Shown one piece after another: positions 35,280 to 45,107 of a DNA stretch of 64,000 nucleotides. This DNA is from Omphiscola glabra. Taxonomy: Eukaryota; Mollusca; Gastropoda; Lymnaeidae. The stretch lies in the NCBI GenBank assembly GCA_964017045.1, contig OZ024798.1, positions 28,944,347 to 29,008,346 on the forward strand, written 5' to 3'. Both the position numbers and the translations under genes were made by a program. The notes under the pieces are model-generated. The model saw only the letters and a program-made list of their open reading frames with translations, ran no database searches and was not told the origin of the DNA. Position 1 is the stretch's first letter; each line of letters starts with the position of its first letter.

Positions 35280-35705
35280 TTCTTTATCCACAGAGATCAA
35301 TCAAGGGTCAGTGGAGGTCAATGGTGACCTACCTATCAAAAGAGGTCGTGTCGTCAATGGGAGGTGGGTACATGTACACAGCTTCAGCTGAGTTGGAGAT
35401 CAGGAAGTGGGTCAAAATGGAGAAGCAAGATTTGATCTGTAGAGTTCACTTCAGGGTTAGTGGAGGTCACTGGTAACCTACTGATGATGAAGGGTTGCAT
35501 TGTCATTGGGATGTACAAGGCTTCAGCTGAGTTGGAGATCAGGAAGTGGGTCTAAATGGAGATGCAAGATATGATCTGTAGAGTTCACTTCAGGGTTAGT
35601 GGAGGTCACTGGTGACCTACTGATCATGAAGGGTTGTATTGTCATTGAAGGTGGGCACATGTGAAAAGTTTCAGCTGAATCGCAGGTCAGGAAGTGGGTC
35701 AAATT
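35280..35705. repeat. ~140-bp repeat, about 2.5 copies
   Basis: Units contain tcagctgagttggagatcag (35,386, 35,525 and, diverged, 35,671), then a segment ending in gttcacttcagggttagtgg and aggtcac.ggt.acct. The AGGTCA palindromes at 35,315-35,330 and 35,603-35,618 sit in or next to it. The minus-strand ORF at 35,523-35,717 is repeat-derived. Confidence 0.85.
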
Positions 35706-36278
35706 TTTTAGCTGCAAGATTCCACAAACAAACTGTCAAACAAATAAATGGACAGAGCAACCTGAGAGAAGCGTATTTAAAAAAAAAGTAGTTATTTAAA
35801 AAAAAAAAATCCAAATAACTTGTTAATTGAACTCACTCATTGGCTCACCTACAGCTACCTAACTTCGTGAGATTTCCCAATTTCCTTGTGACTGAAATTG
35901 TCTTTTACCTATAAATTAATTAGCATAACGTTTTGCCCATCGTTCATCCGCCTATTTAAGTTAAAACTCGCGAAGAACCATCTGTACCCCAAGAAACGTA
36001 GCAGCCATTGCATAACTAAGTATCCCTGGCTTATTAGCTAAAGCTATATAGCTGGTGAGTGCAGGACATGTTTTGTGACCACCAAAGGGGAAATACAACA
36101 CAGGACATGTTTTGAAAAGATGCCGGTGGAACATGGCGCCGATGCCGGAGAGGCCGTTCTGTGATCTGTTGAGGGGGGGGGGGGGTGGTGGGTTACCGAG
36201 TTCAGATCTGCTGCGGGCACCTGGCAGTGCAACAAAGCAAAGGTTCGCCGCTGTTGACGACGTTGTGGCTCTCTTCAT

Positions 36279-36388
36279 CGGTGGGAACATGGGTGGGTTC
36301 CAAGACTAAACGGTGGGAACATGGGTGGGTTCCAAGATTAAACGGTGGGAACATGGGTGGGTTCCAAGACTAAACGGTGGGAACTTGA
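36279..36388. repeat. 32-bp minisatellite, 3.4 copies
   Basis: The unit is cggtgggaacatgggtgggt, then tccaagactaaa, ending in a partial copy. Confidence 0.93.
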
Positions 36389-36558
36389 GCCGCTTGCCAG
36401 GCAACCCGAGGAGCTTGCTGGTGTCACGAAGATCTGATGTTTGGTGCAGACGACATAATAATGGCATTCGTTGAAATGAAGATATCCGGATTTAATTTTT
36501 TTGAATCGGAGACGCACCCTGGTCCTGGTCACCAAAAACGTAGTCTGAATATTAAACC

Positions 36559-36915
36559 TAGCAGAAGTAGGTAAGAACAAAACTGCCTTAAAGACCCATC
36601 TCTTTAAACTGTACTATACCGACTCATTCTCACCACACCCCCGCACCCTTTTTCTGACTGATAAACAACGCTCGATTCTGCTAAGTGCTGTCCCTAGACA
36701 GGGATAGATAGATAGATAGATAGATAGATGATAGATAGATAGATAGATAGATAGATGACAGATAGATAGTACTTGGGTGGTGAGGTCAAGCTTTTCACCA
36801 GTTGTTTTTCAATTTATACCTTTCTGTAATTGCTAATTTGTATGTAAAAGCGCTGTGAGCCGAGGCTGGGTTACTGCGCTATATAACACCACCTAATAAT
36901 AATAATAATAAAAAT
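36559..36915 (+). mobile_element. CR1-like LINE, 5'-truncated 3' end
   Basis: The plus strand encodes TALKTHLFKLYY at about 36,575-36,612. This matches the C-terminal FKxxLKTHLF motif of CR1/L2-type reverse transcriptases. Downstream, the 3' part has a GATA microsatellite (36,704-36,768), then agcgctgtgagcc, actgcgctatataa and a terminal (AAT)n run. That layout is typical of CR1-like 3' ends. The rest of the element is missing, as expected for 5' truncation during target-primed reverse transcription. Confidence 0.75.
36704..36768. repeat. (GATA)n microsatellite
   Basis: Two runs of GATA are broken by gatgata and gatgaca. The tract lies inside the LINE 3' end. Confidence 0.95.
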
Positions 36916-37411
36916 AAGTTCACGATTAAACACGTTGAATTCACGATGAAACACGGCAAGGTAATGTTGTCACAATCTGTTATCTATAATAGTTCAGAGA
37001 AACGAACGAAACGGTTAAATCAAGAATCGGTACAAAATAAAGACATCCAGACGAATCATTAATTGAGTAATGATTGGTCTCGGCCGAGTGCTAGAAAACC
37101 TAGTAAGTGCCTCAATTTTTAGCTGCACAGGTGGGCTATCGGTTTTTAAATTTTTTTTGTTGTTTTACTGTGTGTGTGAGTATGGGGTGGGGTGGGTGGG
37201 GGATGACTGCATTTGGGGGGGGGGGGGGTGTAAGTCATGTAAAAAAAAAGGAATTATGTACACGGCTCATTCAAAATATATAAGGGAATAACTGTAGTCT
37301 TCCCCCCTTGACACCTTTGTAGATTTGTCGTTTGTCTTGCAGGGTTACCTGGTTCAAGTTCCAGTAAGTTTAGATATGTGAAACATGTCCACACTTATAA
37401 GTCCATTCCGG
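36916..37411. other. Unassigned sequence
   Basis: Contains a duplicated ttcacgat.aaacacg (about 36,918 and 36,950) and a G run at about 37,216-37,228. The 73-codon plus ORF crosses the G run and is unlikely to be coding. Confidence 0.45.
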
Positions 37412-38038
37412 TGTGCAGTGTAATACGTCCATTATGTTGTGCAGTGTAATACGTCCATTATGTTGTGCAGTGTAATACGTCCATTATGTTGTGCAGTGTA
37501 ATACGTCCATTATGTTGTGCAGTGTAATACGTCCATTATGTTGTGCAGTGTAATACGTCCATTATGTTGTGCAGTGTAATACGTCCATTATGTTGTGCGG
37601 TGTAATACGTCCATTATGTTGTGCAGTGTAATACGTCCATTATGTTGTGCAGTGTAATACGTCCATTATGTTGTGCAGTGTAATACGTCCATTATTTTGT
37701 GCAGTGTAATACGTCCATTATGTTGTGCAGTGTAATACGTCCATTATGTTGTGCAGTGTAATACGTCCATTATGTTGTGCAGTGTAATACGTCCATTATG
37801 TTGTGCAGTGTAATACGTCCATTATGTTTTGCAGTGTAATACGTCCATTATGTTGTGCAGTGTAATAAGTCCACTATGTTGTGCAGTGTAATACGTCCAT
37901 TATGTAGTGCAGTGTAATACGTCCATTATGTTGTGCAGTGTAATACGTCCATTATGTTGTGCAGTGTAATACGTCCATTATGTTGTGCAGTGTAATACGT
38001 CCATTATGTTGTGCAGTGTAATACGTCCATTATGTTGT
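37412..38038. repeat. 26-bp minisatellite, about 24 copies
   Basis: The unit gtgtaatacgtccattatgt plus tgtgca is highly homogeneous. Single-base variants occur at about 37,598 (gcggtg), 37,694 (attttg), 37,828 and 37,866. Confidence 0.98.
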
Positions 38039-38535
38039 TTGAGTCTAGGGGGAAATTTTTTTTATATAGCATGCTCGTGTATTCCACTTCAAATCTTTAA
38101 TATCAGTGGCGTATCTCTCGCCTTGGAAAAAAAAGAGGGGTTCTGCTAAAGGGACCATTGAGAGAACAGTAAAAGATTTAAATTTAACAATTAATGATAT
38201 AAAGGTTGACTGAGCAAGTTGATACACATTAAGTAAAAAAAAAATTCTTAAAAATTCTATATTTGTTACACAAAATATTTAACCGACAAAATCCTACAGG
38301 GACACATCAAGTTTATATGCATGTATATACATTCATCATTCGCTATTTCGCGCTTCGACTTCCGAGGTTAATGCTATCGCTTTTTTCCCTCTCCAAATTA
38401 AACATTAAAAAGTTGATCGAGATAGTGAAAATGATAGCGCTCGGTTGTTGTGAGTCAATTACACAGCGATGTCTTACTATTGAAACTACTATACGGATGG
38501 ACTGTAGACCTATGTATTCGAGCACCCCCAGAGGG

Positions 38536-38677
38536 TCTAAATAATGTAAAAAACAAAAACGTATTAAGAGGGCCGTGAACATGTTTTTTTATGTTCTAAC
38601 TACTCCACTTCGCGGAAATTCACTTATCGCGGTAATTACTGGAACTGATTGGCCGCGATGTACGAGGGGCCACTGTA
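38536..38677. mobile_element. pogo/Tc1-mariner-like element, right terminal part
   Basis: The order of words is aagagggccgtgaaca, tatgttctaactac, cttcgcggaaattcactt, atcgcggt, ccgcgatgtacgagg and ggccactgta. This resembles the terminal region of widespread non-autonomous pogo-like elements ending CACTG next to a TA target. A left end was not found. The terminal ccactgta and its flank are triplicated in the adjoining 40-bp repeat. Confidence 0.5.
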
Positions 38678-38789
38678 TGCATATTAACAAAATAATTCAA
38701 TTTATAAGACCACTGTATGCATATTAACAAAATAATTCAATTTATAAGACCACTGTATGCATATTAACAAAATAATTCAATTTATAAGT
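38670..38789. repeat. 40-bp tandem triplication at a transposon end
   Basis: Three nearly exact units start ccactgtatgcatattaac and run through aattcaatttataaga. The first unit begins inside the terminal bases of the pogo-like element. Confidence 0.92.
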
Positions 38790-39421
38790 GCACACATGTT
38801 TATGGAATCAACTTGATGAACATTATCGCTTCTTCTACAAACTCATTTACTGGACCAATTGTATATCTGGAAGATAACAAGTTTTTAAAATATATATATT
38901 TAAAAAATCCTCAGAACATTTAATGAAATTATGAACCTAGAATTACCTAATATTTTATTATGTGGTAAGGAGATAAAAATCACCGAAATCAGTCAGAGTT
39001 TTTTAATTTTGGAAAGATGTTTGCTTGCATCTTAAGATTGCGAGTTAACTAGAAGATTGGCCGTAAAATGGGAAATGGGGGGGGGGGGGGGGAGAAAAAG
39101 AGAGAACAAGAGAGATAGAGGGATGGAGAGAGAGAGATAGAGAGAGATAGAGGGTGGTGCTTTATCTCTATGTCCCACACTATCTCTGTCCTTCAAACAT
39201 CGGCGAGATTGGAAAGGTGCCCCCATTATGAAGCCGCACGAGGAACTCAAAACACCTGTTCTTTTTGCATGGTTGAAAGAGACGTCACACGGCGTTGAAG
39301 CTTTTACCCCCGAGTTATCTCATAACCCGGCAACGGAAGTGGGCGGAGGCCATACTCTCGGCTCTCCACCAATGCTTTTAAAATGACAGAGTGAAGAAAG
39401 CGGTCGAGTTGAGGGTATCAA
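38790..39421. other. Unassigned sequence upstream of the candidate peptide ORF
   Basis: There is a G run at 39,077-39,092, GA-rich sequence at 39,093-39,155 and a GC-box-like gggcgg at 39,341-39,346. The sequence cttttaaaa at about 39,375 could act as a weak TATA element. None of this is proof of a promoter. Confidence 0.35.
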
Positions 39422-39604
39422 ATGAAGACAGTGTTGGTGATTGCACTAGTAAATTGTTCACTTATGATGCTCTCAATGTTGTTTGTTAGTTGTGTCCGCC
39501 ACGAAGCAGTACAAACTCCCTGGCTCTACAGGTATCAAAAAGAAACGATTCATCTGTCCCCATTCCAGAGGAAACTCGCTGTAGCGTTTTTTGGGGGGAA
39601 ATAA
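39422..39604 (+). CDS. Candidate small secreted peptide, unrecognised
   Basis: The ORF is 60 codons. Residues 1-24 look like a signal peptide: a charged start (MKT), a hydrophobic core (VLVIALV, then SLMMLSMLFV) and small or cysteine residues near position 23-24 for cleavage. The remaining 36 residues contain WLYRYQK, a PFQRK basic site and end FFGGK. The stop codon overlaps an AATAAA, and a second AATAAA follows about 11 bp later. At 39,527-39,532 the sequence ctacaggtat could also be a splice donor, making this a first exon. Against a gene: the start context is weak (C at -3), other ATGs lie upstream, and no family is recognised. It may be a chance ORF. Confidence 0.27.
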   Translation: MKTVLVIALVNCSLMMLSMLFVSCVRHEAVQTPWLYRYQKETIHLSPFQRKLAVAFFGGK

Positions 39605-39812
39605 AACATCAATAAACGTTCTCACCCTCCCATCTAATTTCCGTTCGTCATAAAAATGGCGCCTTAGTTAATGTTATTTTACCGTGCAGGGAGGGAAAGA
39701 AAGGGAACGGGGGGGGGGGGGGGAACGCCAAAGCAACAGGGTATGTCATGAGGATTAACAGCGTTTTCGGCTTTTGGTGCCCTAAATAGTCCACAAATTC
39801 GTGGGTATAGAG
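39605..39812. promoter_or_regulatory. Possible polyadenylation signals and flank
   Basis: AATAAA occurs at about 39,600 and 39,611, just behind the candidate peptide ORF. A G run follows at about 39,709-39,722. The signals are common words in A/T-rich DNA, so their value depends on the ORF being real. Confidence 0.2.
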
Positions 39813-40275
39813 GTCTCAAGAGCTAAGACTTTTGTAGAAACACTGGTAAAAAGAGCTAAGACTTTTGTAGAAACATTGATCTAAAGAGCTAAGACTTTTG
39901 TAGAAACACTGGTCTAAAGAGCTAAAACTTTTGTAGAAACACTGATCTAAAGAGATAAGACTTTTGTAGAAACACTGGTCTAAAGAGCTAAGACTTTTGT
40001 AGAAACATTGATCTAAAGAGATAATACTTTTGAATAAACACTGGTCTAAAGAGCTAAGACTTTTGTAGAAACACTGGTCTAAAGAGCTAAGACTTTTGTA
40101 GAAACACTGATCTAAAGAGATAAGACTTTTGTAGAAACACTGGTCTAAAGAGCTAAAACTTTTGTAGAAACACTGATCTAAAGAGATAAGACTTTTGTAG
40201 AAACACTGGTCTAAAGAGCTAAGACTTTTGTAGAAACACTGGTCTAAAGAGCTCAGACTTGTGTAGAAGCACTGG
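39813..40275. repeat. 33-bp minisatellite, about 14 copies
   Basis: The unit is aaagagctaagacttttgta followed by gaaacactggtct. Units alternate between gagcta/ctggtc and gagata/ctgatc forms, suggesting a two- to three-unit higher-order pattern. Confidence 0.97.
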
Positions 40276-42404
40276 TGTCATACTCAATCTAACCGAAAGG
40301 CTTATGAAGATTATTCGATGGGGCCATGAGAGCCGTCAGAGTAATGCGGTGGTCAGCAACCTCGGGCGCCAACATTACAAGAGTGGCGCAAAATTAGTGA
40401 TATTTCCTTAGAAATAATATATTGGAAATTGGGTTGGGGGGGGGGGAGGGGCACACTTATCAATCTTAGCCCCGGGCGCAGCTTTTCCATAACAAGGCCT
40501 TGAGTGTCCGACTAATGCCATTACCAACTGTTGTAAATTTTTACCCAATTAAACTATTTTGTGGTCAGCGGTAGAAAGCTCAAAGGCCGAATGCGACACG
40601 CGGGCCGTTTATAGAGGTTGAAGAAAAGAATACTTAAAGATAGAATTTTGCTGTTCTTTATGCCTTTATGCATTCCAATTTGTTTCTAGCGAACCTTTGT
40701 CTTGAACGAGCCAGAATAGTTCGGACACGCAGCGCCGCCATTCGCACCCGGGTACCATTAAGCTCAATGCTATTCGGATGTCATTTGTGGTAGTTTATTC
40801 TAGTAATACTGAAGAATTAACATTCCAAACGTATAGTACAATCAATTATCTTTCATTTGATACCTTATTTGGTCTTACAAACCCAACAATAATATTTTAA
40901 ATCGTTTTTTAACCCCAACCTCTCAATTCTGGTACCCGGGTACTAATAGCCACCTCCTTTTTTAAATTAAAAATTTCCAAGGGGTAGGACTGTGAAAGGA
41001 GACCATTATAAGTTTCATAATAATTTATTACACACACACTTTTTGTTCAACATAAAATACAAGATATGCAAAAAAGTAAAAATTTTAAACCCTTTCGTTT
41101 ATAACCATGTTTATCTCCATTTCTGGGAACCCCTGATATCTTTATATCTTTCTAATGAAAAGAGCTCGCCCGTCAGTGATGTGGGCATTAGAGGTTCCCG
41201 ATAACTCCCCCTTGAGATGAAGGTGGAAAAGTGTACGTCCGGAAAATGGAAAAAAATTCTTCTCGATTCCCATCTCAGTAAATGGGCTCTAAGCACTACC
41301 AGGTGTGAAGTCGGCTTCAAGCAAGAGGGGGAGACAATCTAATCAAGCGGGGCCCGTGGTGAGAGCATGAGTAACATTAAAGGGAAGGGAATGTTTGACG
41401 AATGAAGGACTCACCAGGGGCACTTGAGGAGAGTAGGCTTACCTCAATCTGGGGCACGGACATTTTTAAATGCTTTAAAGGGGGAGTGGGAGAGGGGAGG
41501 GAGCGAGTAGTGGTAGGTGGACAGTGTGATTAGAAGTGGTGCAAGGTAAATTTCATAGGAGGAAAAAAAAAACAATTGATATACAGCAGATATTGGATTT
41601 CGGGGGAAAAGATTATTTTTTGATACTCCTGAACACTTGGAAAATGCGAGAATGTCATGCGGTTCAATGGTTCTTATGGCGGACCTGTTTACTCTAACGA
41701 TTTTGGCGTACAATGTACGATTTTGAGATGTGTACATTATATATATACTGCATGTTTATTTTTTTTAATATGAAGATAGTGTATTGAACTATTCTGTGAT
41801 GATATTGTATGATTTTAAGAGTTTGAGGGTAAACAGGTCTGTTATAGACACGGTACTCTGTAGTTGAACAACCTTATTTTTTTTACCCTAAAGTGGTACA
41901 CATGTGGTATACCCACATGAATTGTATACCCACATTTGTCACACAAGGTTTCATAGCGACAATTTTCGAACAAGGCTATGACATAACAAAGCAAACCGTA
42001 CAGCGTATAAGGTTAAGTTCAAGAGAAGCGTTGTAAAAGGGTGGTCTGCAGTCCACACCCCCTCCAATGCCATCCAACCGCCCCCCCCCCTTTTTCATAT
42101 TTAGCACCCCCAGTTCGTCATTTCGTCTATATGTAATAATGTTAATCCGCGGTGAGGTGTTCTTTCATTTCCTGTCTAATATTGACTTGGGGTGTGTTAG
42201 TACACACAAGGCGGAGAGAATGCCTTTCTTCTGGTCGCCACATGATCCGCCCGTGATTAGCCGGTTAGTGGAGCCGTTCGTACCTCTACGGCGGGCGCTC
42301 TGGGGAACACCATGCCCTTACCAGCGGCGGAGAAACATGTTGTTGAGAATACCACGTCGGTGTTGGACGTGTTATGGGTTGGCGTGGGCGGAGCGGGGAA
42401 CGGG
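40276..42404. other. Long unassigned stretch
   Basis: No gene was recognised. At about 40,348 gcggtggtcagcaacct resembles a hAT end (cagtggtcggcaacct type) without a delimitable partner. G-rich runs lie at about 40,435-40,448. The ORFs at 40,992-41,737 show no known motifs. The 187-codon plus ORF from 42,067 runs into the MITE at 42,405 and so is not a simple gene. Confidence 0.4.
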
Positions 42405-42566
42405 CAGTGGCGTAGCGAGGGGGGGCAAGGGGGCATCATGCCCCGGGCGCTACTCACAAAGGGGCGCCAAATGGTATATTTTACATATAATATTGAATGG
42501 TTTTCAAATGGGGGGCGCTAAAAAGGTATTGCGCCCCGGGCGCGAGTTAAGCTCGCTACGCCACAG
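42405..42566 (+). mobile_element. cagtggcg MITE, copy A (162 bp)
   Basis: The element starts cagtggcgtagcgag and ends ctcgctacgccacag, so it has terminal inverted repeats of about 14 bp. The flanks are ggaacggg (42,397-42,404) and ggaacgag (42,567-42,574), 7 of 8 identical, consistent with a hAT-type 8-bp duplication. Its interior has gccccgggcgc blocks near both ends and an A/T-rich middle. It is over 90 percent identical by eye to the inverted copy at 47,973. Confidence 0.88.
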
Positions 42567-42929
42567 GGAACGAGGAACGTTTTGTTTCCTTCTTTTCGTT
42601 AATGTCTTTTTTGTTTTGTTTTTGTTTTAGATGGGATAAATGTCAAAATATTTCTCGCAGGTGATTTTGAACGCTCAATGGGTTAGATAAGAAATAATCT
42701 GGAACAGCGGTTCCCAAATGTTTAACTTTGTTTGACCGGTGGAATAGGGGTTTTCGAAATGACATCAGGACCCGGTGCCAGATTTATGAATTGTATTTTG
42801 ACCATACACATTTTATTTTGTGCCGGCAGGCTGCGTTAGACTGGTCTAGAATCTAGAAGGCTGGAAAATTTTCATTTATTTTAATGTGTCGATCCTCGCT
42901 TGGCACAAAAAAAACGCAACAGTATGGTT
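42567..42929. other. Unassigned sequence with a hAT-like end
   Basis: At 42,705 cagcggttcccaaatg begins a sequence similar in style to the hAT ends at 18,499 and 20,589. No right end was found. Confidence 0.35.
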
Positions 42930-43563
42930 CAAGATTCCTGTCACAGTGTCCATGTTACTCCTGTCACAGTGTTCATGTTTCGAGATTCCTGTCACAGGGT
43001 CCACGTTTCAAGATTCCTGTCACAGTGTCCATGTTTAAAGATTCCTGTCACAGGGTCCATGTCTCAAGATTCCTGTTACAGTGTCCACGTTTCAAGATTC
43101 CTGTCACAGTGTCCACGTTTCAAGATTCCTGTCACAGTGTCAACGTTTCAAGATTCCTGTCACAGTGTCCACGTTTCAAGATTCCTGTCACAGTGTCCAT
43201 GTTTAAATATTACTGTCACAGGGTCCATGTTTCAAGATTCCTGTCACAGTGTCCACGTTTCGAGATTCCTGTCACAGTGTCCACGTTCCGAAATTACTGT
43301 CACAGTGTCCACGTTCCGAGATTCCTGTCACAGTGTCCACGTTTCGAGATTCCTGTCACAGTGTCGACGTTCCGAGATTCCTGTCACAGTGTCCACGTTT
43401 CGTGATTCCTGTCACAGTGTCCACGTTTCGTGATTCCTGTCACAGTGTCCACGTTTCGAGATTCCCTCTCACAGTGTCCACGTTTCGAGATTCCTGTCAC
43501 AGTGTCCACGTTCCAAGATTCCTGTCACATTGTCCACGTTCCAAGATTCCTGTCACAGTGTCC
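42930..43563. repeat. 28-bp minisatellite, about 22 copies
   Basis: The unit is cctgtcacagtgtccacgtt followed by tcaagatt. Two or three phases are open on the plus strand (over 170 codons each, with SRFLSQCP or DSCHSVHV peptides). These are array translations. The array passes directly into the 46-bp array. Confidence 0.97.
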
Positions 43564-44155
43564 AAGGATCAAGAGATGGGACCCTGTCCTGAAGGCGTCT
43601 AATATATAAAAAGGATCAAGAGATGGGACCCTGTCCTGAAAGCGTCTAATTTAATAAAGGATCAAGAGATGTGACACTGTCCTGAAGGCGTCTAATATAA
43701 TAAAGGATCAAGAGATGGGACCCTTTCCTGAAGGCGTCTAATATAATAAAGGATCAAGAGATGGGACACTGTCCTGAAGGTGTCTAACATAATAAAGGAT
43801 CAAGAGATAGGACCCTGTCCTGAAGGCGTCTAATATAATAAAGGATCAAGAGATGGGACCCTGTCCTGAAAGCCTATAATATAATAAAGGATCAAAAGAT
43901 GGGATCCTGTCCAGAGGGCGTCTAATATAATAAAGGATCAAGAGATGGGACCCTGTCCAGAAGGCGTCTAATATAATAAAGGATCAAGAGATGGGACTCT
44001 GTCCTGAAAGCATCTAATATAATAAAGGATCAAGAGATGGGACCCTGTCATGAAAGCGTCTAATATAATAAAGGATCAAGAGATGGGACCCTGTCATGAA
44101 AGCGTCTAATATAATAAAGGATCAAGAGATTGGACCCGGTCCTGGAACCGTCTGA
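43563..44155. repeat. 46-bp minisatellite, about 13 copies
   Basis: The unit is aaggatcaagagatgggacc, then ctgtcctgaaggcgtctaat and ataata. Its gggaccctgtcc core resembles, on the opposite strand, the cagtgtcc word of the preceding array. Confidence 0.97.
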
Positions 44156-44234
44156 TTAAATAATAAAGAGACGCTAAACGTACATGATTATGACGTGTAA
44201 GCAAGAAAATATCGACTTCGTGTCCAATTTGCCT

Positions 44235-44437
44235 CTCCATGTTGCTACCTTATAACCACGTGGCATTGTCTCCTCCATGTTGCTACCTTATAACCACGTG
44301 GCATTGTCTCCTCCATGTTGCTACCTTATAACCACGTGGCATTGTCTCCTTTATGTTGCTACCTTATAACCACGTGGCATTGTCTCCTCCATGTTGCTAC
44401 CTTATAACCACGTGGCATTGTCTCCTCCATGTTGCCC
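44235..44437. repeat. 38-bp minisatellite, about 5 copies
   Basis: The unit is ccatgttgctaccttataac, then cacgtggcattgtctcct. The array ends at a C run (44,436-44,446). Confidence 0.96.
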
Positions 44438-45107
44438 CCCCCCCCCAAATCCCGGCCCCTACACATACAACAAAAAGAAATGAATTTCCAATTTAAAACA
44501 CCGATATTTTGCTATCATTTTGAGATCTACTAACTTCGGAGGGGATGGTGGGGGAGGAGGGGGGCTATACTGTTAGGGTTAAGAGCTCCTGCCCCCTCCC
44601 CACCCTCTCCCGGTCCATGCACATCAACTATTAACACTAATTATTAGCAGGTGCACTCCGCATGTGAACAGTTTTTGTCAAAAGGCACCATTCCCCCACC
44701 CCCCTTTCCCCCCACACACACCTCTCGTGCCCCCGCCTTGTACAGTACATCAAATGAACATGGAATCATACACGTGTTACCCAGTTAACATTATATAAAA
44801 AGCAAGTTCAAACATCTGACATTTGGTGATGACATAATGAGGCAGGCGCCGCCTTTGATTCGTCAAATCTCTTGGTTTCCTCTTCTATTTGTTTTACCGA
44901 TGTATGTCTGTCAATTTACTGTTTCCAGGGGCGATCCTTTATTCTCTATTTTTTAAAAAAAACTTCTTCCATAAAATGTGTTGATTCTCCTTTAATCTTT
45001 TCATGTCTTTACCTATGTACATGATTTTATTTTTGCATTCATTCCGTCGCTTTCTTCTCTATGATCCTCCATTTGTGCATTGCGCGCTACTTTCTTTCTA
45101 TATCACG
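44438..45107. other. Unassigned sequence with C-rich tracts
   Basis: Several CCCC-rich stretches (44,590-44,615 and 44,690-44,735) have no associated ORF. No element end was delimited. Confidence 0.45.

Noticed and set aside
37340..37372. tRNA B-box-like ggttcaagttcc
   Set aside because: No matching A box or cloverleaf could be built around it.
42067..42630. 187-codon plus-strand ORF
   Set aside because: It runs through the MITE at 42,405-42,566 and includes a C run near its start. No motif is recognised.
42884..43602. Three overlapping ORFs over 42.9-43.6 kb
   Set aside because: All three phases of the same 28-bp array are open, which is incompatible with one being a selected gene.
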